Part shown: positions 62,158 to 64,000 of the stretch, in pieces
Layout: each line of letters opens with the position of its first letter
Position numbering within the stretch: position 1 is the stretch's first letter
Source: Tachypleus tridentatus
Taxonomy: Eukaryota > Arthropoda > Merostomata > Xiphosura > Limulidae
Direction: 5' to 3'
Length of the DNA stretch: 64,000 bases
Assembly: GCF_004210375.1 (NCBI RefSeq)
Contig: NC_134834.1
Location: forward strand, 150,569,009 to 150,633,008
The notes under the pieces: generated by a model
What the model was told of the DNA's origin: nothing
The model's database searches: none
Seen by the model: only the letters and a program-made list of their open reading frames with translations
Program-made: the position numbers and the translations under genes

Positions 62158-62222
62158 GTGTAAAGCTACACAATGGGCTACCTGCAGTTTATTCATCACG
62201 AAATTTTGCGTTGTAAGTCAAT
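62158..62222 (-). repeat. SINE-B fragment
   Basis: The minus strand ends GGTAGCCCATTGTGTAGCTTTACACAC, preceded by ACTTACAACGCAAAATTTCGTG. Much of the body is missing. Confidence 0.65.
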
Positions 62223-62430
62223 AAAGAACTTAGTGCTAACACACTGGGGAACTAAATATAGTTAACATGAAAAATATACATATTCTATTAAATTATTAAT
62301 TTTAAAACATTTTAAGAGAGTGAAAGAAATGTATGTATTTTATTCAAAAATTAAATATCTTACTTAATTTCTGAATACCGTGAAAAGCATTTTCTAAAGC
62401 TTGTGTAATTACTTTTGTTTTTTTTTTGTT

Positions 62431-62702
62431 TTTTTTGGAATTTCGCACAAAGCTACTCGAGGGCTATCTGTGCTAGCCGTCCCTAATTTAGCAGTGTAAG
62501 ACTAGAGGGAAGGCAGCTAGTCATCACCACCCACCGCCAACTCTTGGGCTACTCTTTTACCAACGAATAATGGGATTGACCATCACATTATAACGCCCCC
62601 ACGGCTGGGAGGACGAGCATGTATGGTGCGACCGGAATTAGAGAACCCGCGACCCTCGGATTACAAGTCGAACGCCTTAACACGCTTGGCCATTCCGGGC
62701 CC
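62431..62702 (-). repeat. SINE-A copy, full length
   Basis: The minus strand runs from GGCCCGGAATGGCCAAGCGTGTTAAGGCG to the GCTAGCACAGATAGCCCTCGAGTAGCTTTGTGCGAAATTCC tail with an AC-rich end. It is inverted relative to the copy 126 bp downstream. Confidence 0.93.
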
Positions 62703-62828
62703 TACTACTAAGTAATACTACGATACCATTTTTACGTTTGTTTGTTTGTTGTAGAGCAAAGCATCATTGGGCCATCTGCTGTGCATTATTATTGTTTCTA
62801 ATTGTTTGCAGTTTTAGTAATTACATAT

Positions 62829-63100
62829 GGCCTGGCATGGCCGAGCGCGTAAGGCGTGCGACTCGTAATCCGAGGGTCGCGGGTTCGCGCCCGAGTCGCG
62901 CCAAACATGCTCGCCCTCCCAGCCGTGGGGGTGTATAATGTAACGGTCAATCCCACTATTCGTTGGTAAAAGAGTAGCCCAAGAGTTGGCGGTGGGTGGT
63001 GATGACTAGCTGCCTTCCCTCTAGTCTTACACTGCTAAATTAGGGACGGCTAGCGCAGATAGCACTCGAGTAGCTTTGCGCGAAATTCAAAACGAACAAA
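62829..63100 (+). repeat. SINE-A copy, full length, intact promoter boxes
   Basis: GGCCTGGCATGGCCGAGCGCGTAAGGCGTGCGACTCGTAATCCGAGGGTCGCGGGTTCG head. The anticodon loop CTCGTAA has CGT in the anticodon position, suggesting a tRNA-Thr ancestor. It ends GCGCAGATAGCACTCGAGTAGCTTTGCGCGAAATTCAAAACGAACAAA. Confidence 0.93.
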
Positions 63101-63249
63101 TAATTGATAGCAAATAAATTCACATACAAATGTATTTATATTTGACAACAGATGGCAGCAGTTAAATCTATTTCGGCTTAGCTGTTGTGGTTCATTAAAT
63201 CCAGGTAGAACTTAACAATTTAAGACAACATTGGACTTATTATAATGTT

Positions 63250-64000
63250 CGTCTCGGTTAGTTCCACTCTCTGAACTAAATTAATTGGAAAAACACAATA
63301 AGCTTTAACGACAGTCCCCATTCATAAACTTATCAAGCTTTCCCCTAAAACTCATTTAAAGTTACTGCCTCTACAACATACAAAAACAGCCCATTCCAAA
63401 TGCCAACCATCCTGTTAGAAAAATATGACAATCTTAGCTGAAGATGACTCTTAACTTAACAAAATTTATACTTGTGTCGCCTAGTCTTAAAATTCTCGCT
63501 ATTAAATATGAGAAAAAAGATGTATTCTCAAGACGGCTGGTATGGGTATTAAAACTGTAATTGAAATAAAATTATGTGCTTTAACCTGAAAATGATCTAA
63601 GAAGGTCGAAATGTCGTTCTGTACTCTATTTTAATTACAGTTTTAATATCCATACCAGCCGTTTTGAGAATACATTTTTACTTCAAATGGGTTTCTCGCC
63701 ATCATGAATTATCAAAAAAAGATGATGGATCAACACTATCAATTTCTCTTTTCAATCTTAAACACCTCAGTGAAATCCCCCTAACTCTTCTTTTTCCAAG
63801 ATAAAACAATTTTAAAGATTTCTGCCTCGCTTCAAATGAAAACCCCCCAATCCCAAGTACTATTCTAATAACCCTTCTCTGAACCTTTTCCAACAATTCG
63901 TTGTCTTTCCTAAAGTTAGGAGTACAAGACTGAAAACAATATTTCAAGTTTGGCCTAACCAGTGAGTTGTATAATGAAACTATAACCTGTTTAAACTTGT
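63250..64000 (-). mobile_element. CR1-type LINE ORF2 C-terminus, minus strand, running off the window
   Basis: The minus strand reads KFKQVIVSLYNSLVRPNLKYCFQSCTPNFRKDNELLEKVQRRVIRIVLGIGGFSFEARQKSLKLFYLGKRRVRG, then after the palindromic insertion the 3' part (KYKFC... FSNRMVGIWNGLF-type, decayed). Compared with the copy at 59.2-59.8 kb it is collinear, apart from the 192-bp insertion. Confidence 0.85.
63523..63714 (+). mobile_element. 192-bp palindromic element (type A) with 10-bp target duplication
   Basis: Arms TATTCTCAAGACGGCTGGTATGGGTATTAAAACTGTAATT and AATTACAGTTTTAATATCCATACCAGCCGTTTTGAGAATA are mirror images. The centre is CTGAAAATGATCTAAGAAGGTCGAAATG, and the tail TTCAAATGGGTTTCTCGCCATCATG matches the 48.4 kb copy. 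AAAAAAGATG flanks it on both sides (63513-63522 and 63715-63724). Confidence 0.92.

Larger units (their letters stand above)
61079..62430. other. CPTP upstream region; repeat fragments only
   Basis: The CPTP promoter must lie here, but I recognise no TATA box or other defined element. A hairpin-core half element sits at 61362-61432 (minus) and a truncated SINE-B at 62158-62222 (minus). Confidence 0.5.

Overview
The window reads as animal nuclear DNA: AT-rich, with long introns, GT-AG splicing, abundant interspersed repeats and three spliced or intron-poor protein genes. Two tRNA-derived SINE families occur again and again. The longer one begins with a GGCCCGGCATGGCC-type head and ends in a GATAGCCC...TAGCTTTGCGCGAAATTC tail. 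I associate this repeat with horseshoe crabs (Limulus/Tachypleus group). That assignment is from recall and was not searched; arthropod/chelicerate is the safer statement.

Genes. (1) 2404-24045, plus strand: twelve exons of a calsyntenin (alcadein) gene. They encode the last 744 residues: the end of the cadherin region, the LNS/laminin-G domain, the extracellular stalk, the transmembrane helix and a cytoplasmic tail with a kinesin-light-chain-binding WDD motif and an acidic C-terminus. The signal peptide and most of the cadherin region lie before the window. All exon phases join without a frame break. (2) 33201-34316, plus strand: an intact single-exon 371-residue protein I do not recognise. 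Its middle is built of about eleven 18-residue repeats. (3) 61073-52867, minus strand: a two-exon ceramide-1-phosphate transfer protein (CPTP/GLTPD1, GLTP fold) of 233 residues with its lipid-headgroup residues intact. Its 7.5 kb intron holds a 1.8 kb, 43-bp minisatellite.

Layout. 1-24045 is calsyntenin exons and introns, carrying SINEs, several minisatellites and a Penelope-like GIY-YIG fragment (20.0-20.4 kb). 24.0-33.1 kb is 3' flank and intergenic DNA with minisatellites and SINEs. 33.1-34.7 kb is the 18-residue-repeat gene. 35.2-40.4 kb is a degenerate I/Jockey-type LINE (ORF1 zinc knuckle, endonuclease, RT, RNase H, repeated 3' UTR). 42.5-45.2 kb is a degenerate CR1-type LINE with an SGNH-esterase-like ORF1. 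45.3-49.2 kb is intergenic with palindromic foldback elements. 49.2-50.9 kb is a dead hAT transposase. 52.9-61.1 kb is CPTP. 61.1-64.0 kb is repeat-rich, with an inverted SINE pair and a CR1 fragment interrupted by a palindromic element that has perfect 10-bp target duplications.

Most notable: an unrecognised 18-residue-repeat protein; a 40-bp minisatellite that copies a calsyntenin 5' splice site eight times; a family of small palindromic elements with target-site duplications, some carrying a hammerhead-like CTGANGA-stem-GAAA core; and SINE tails shared with the tail of the LINE at 40.4 kb, which could therefore mobilise them.
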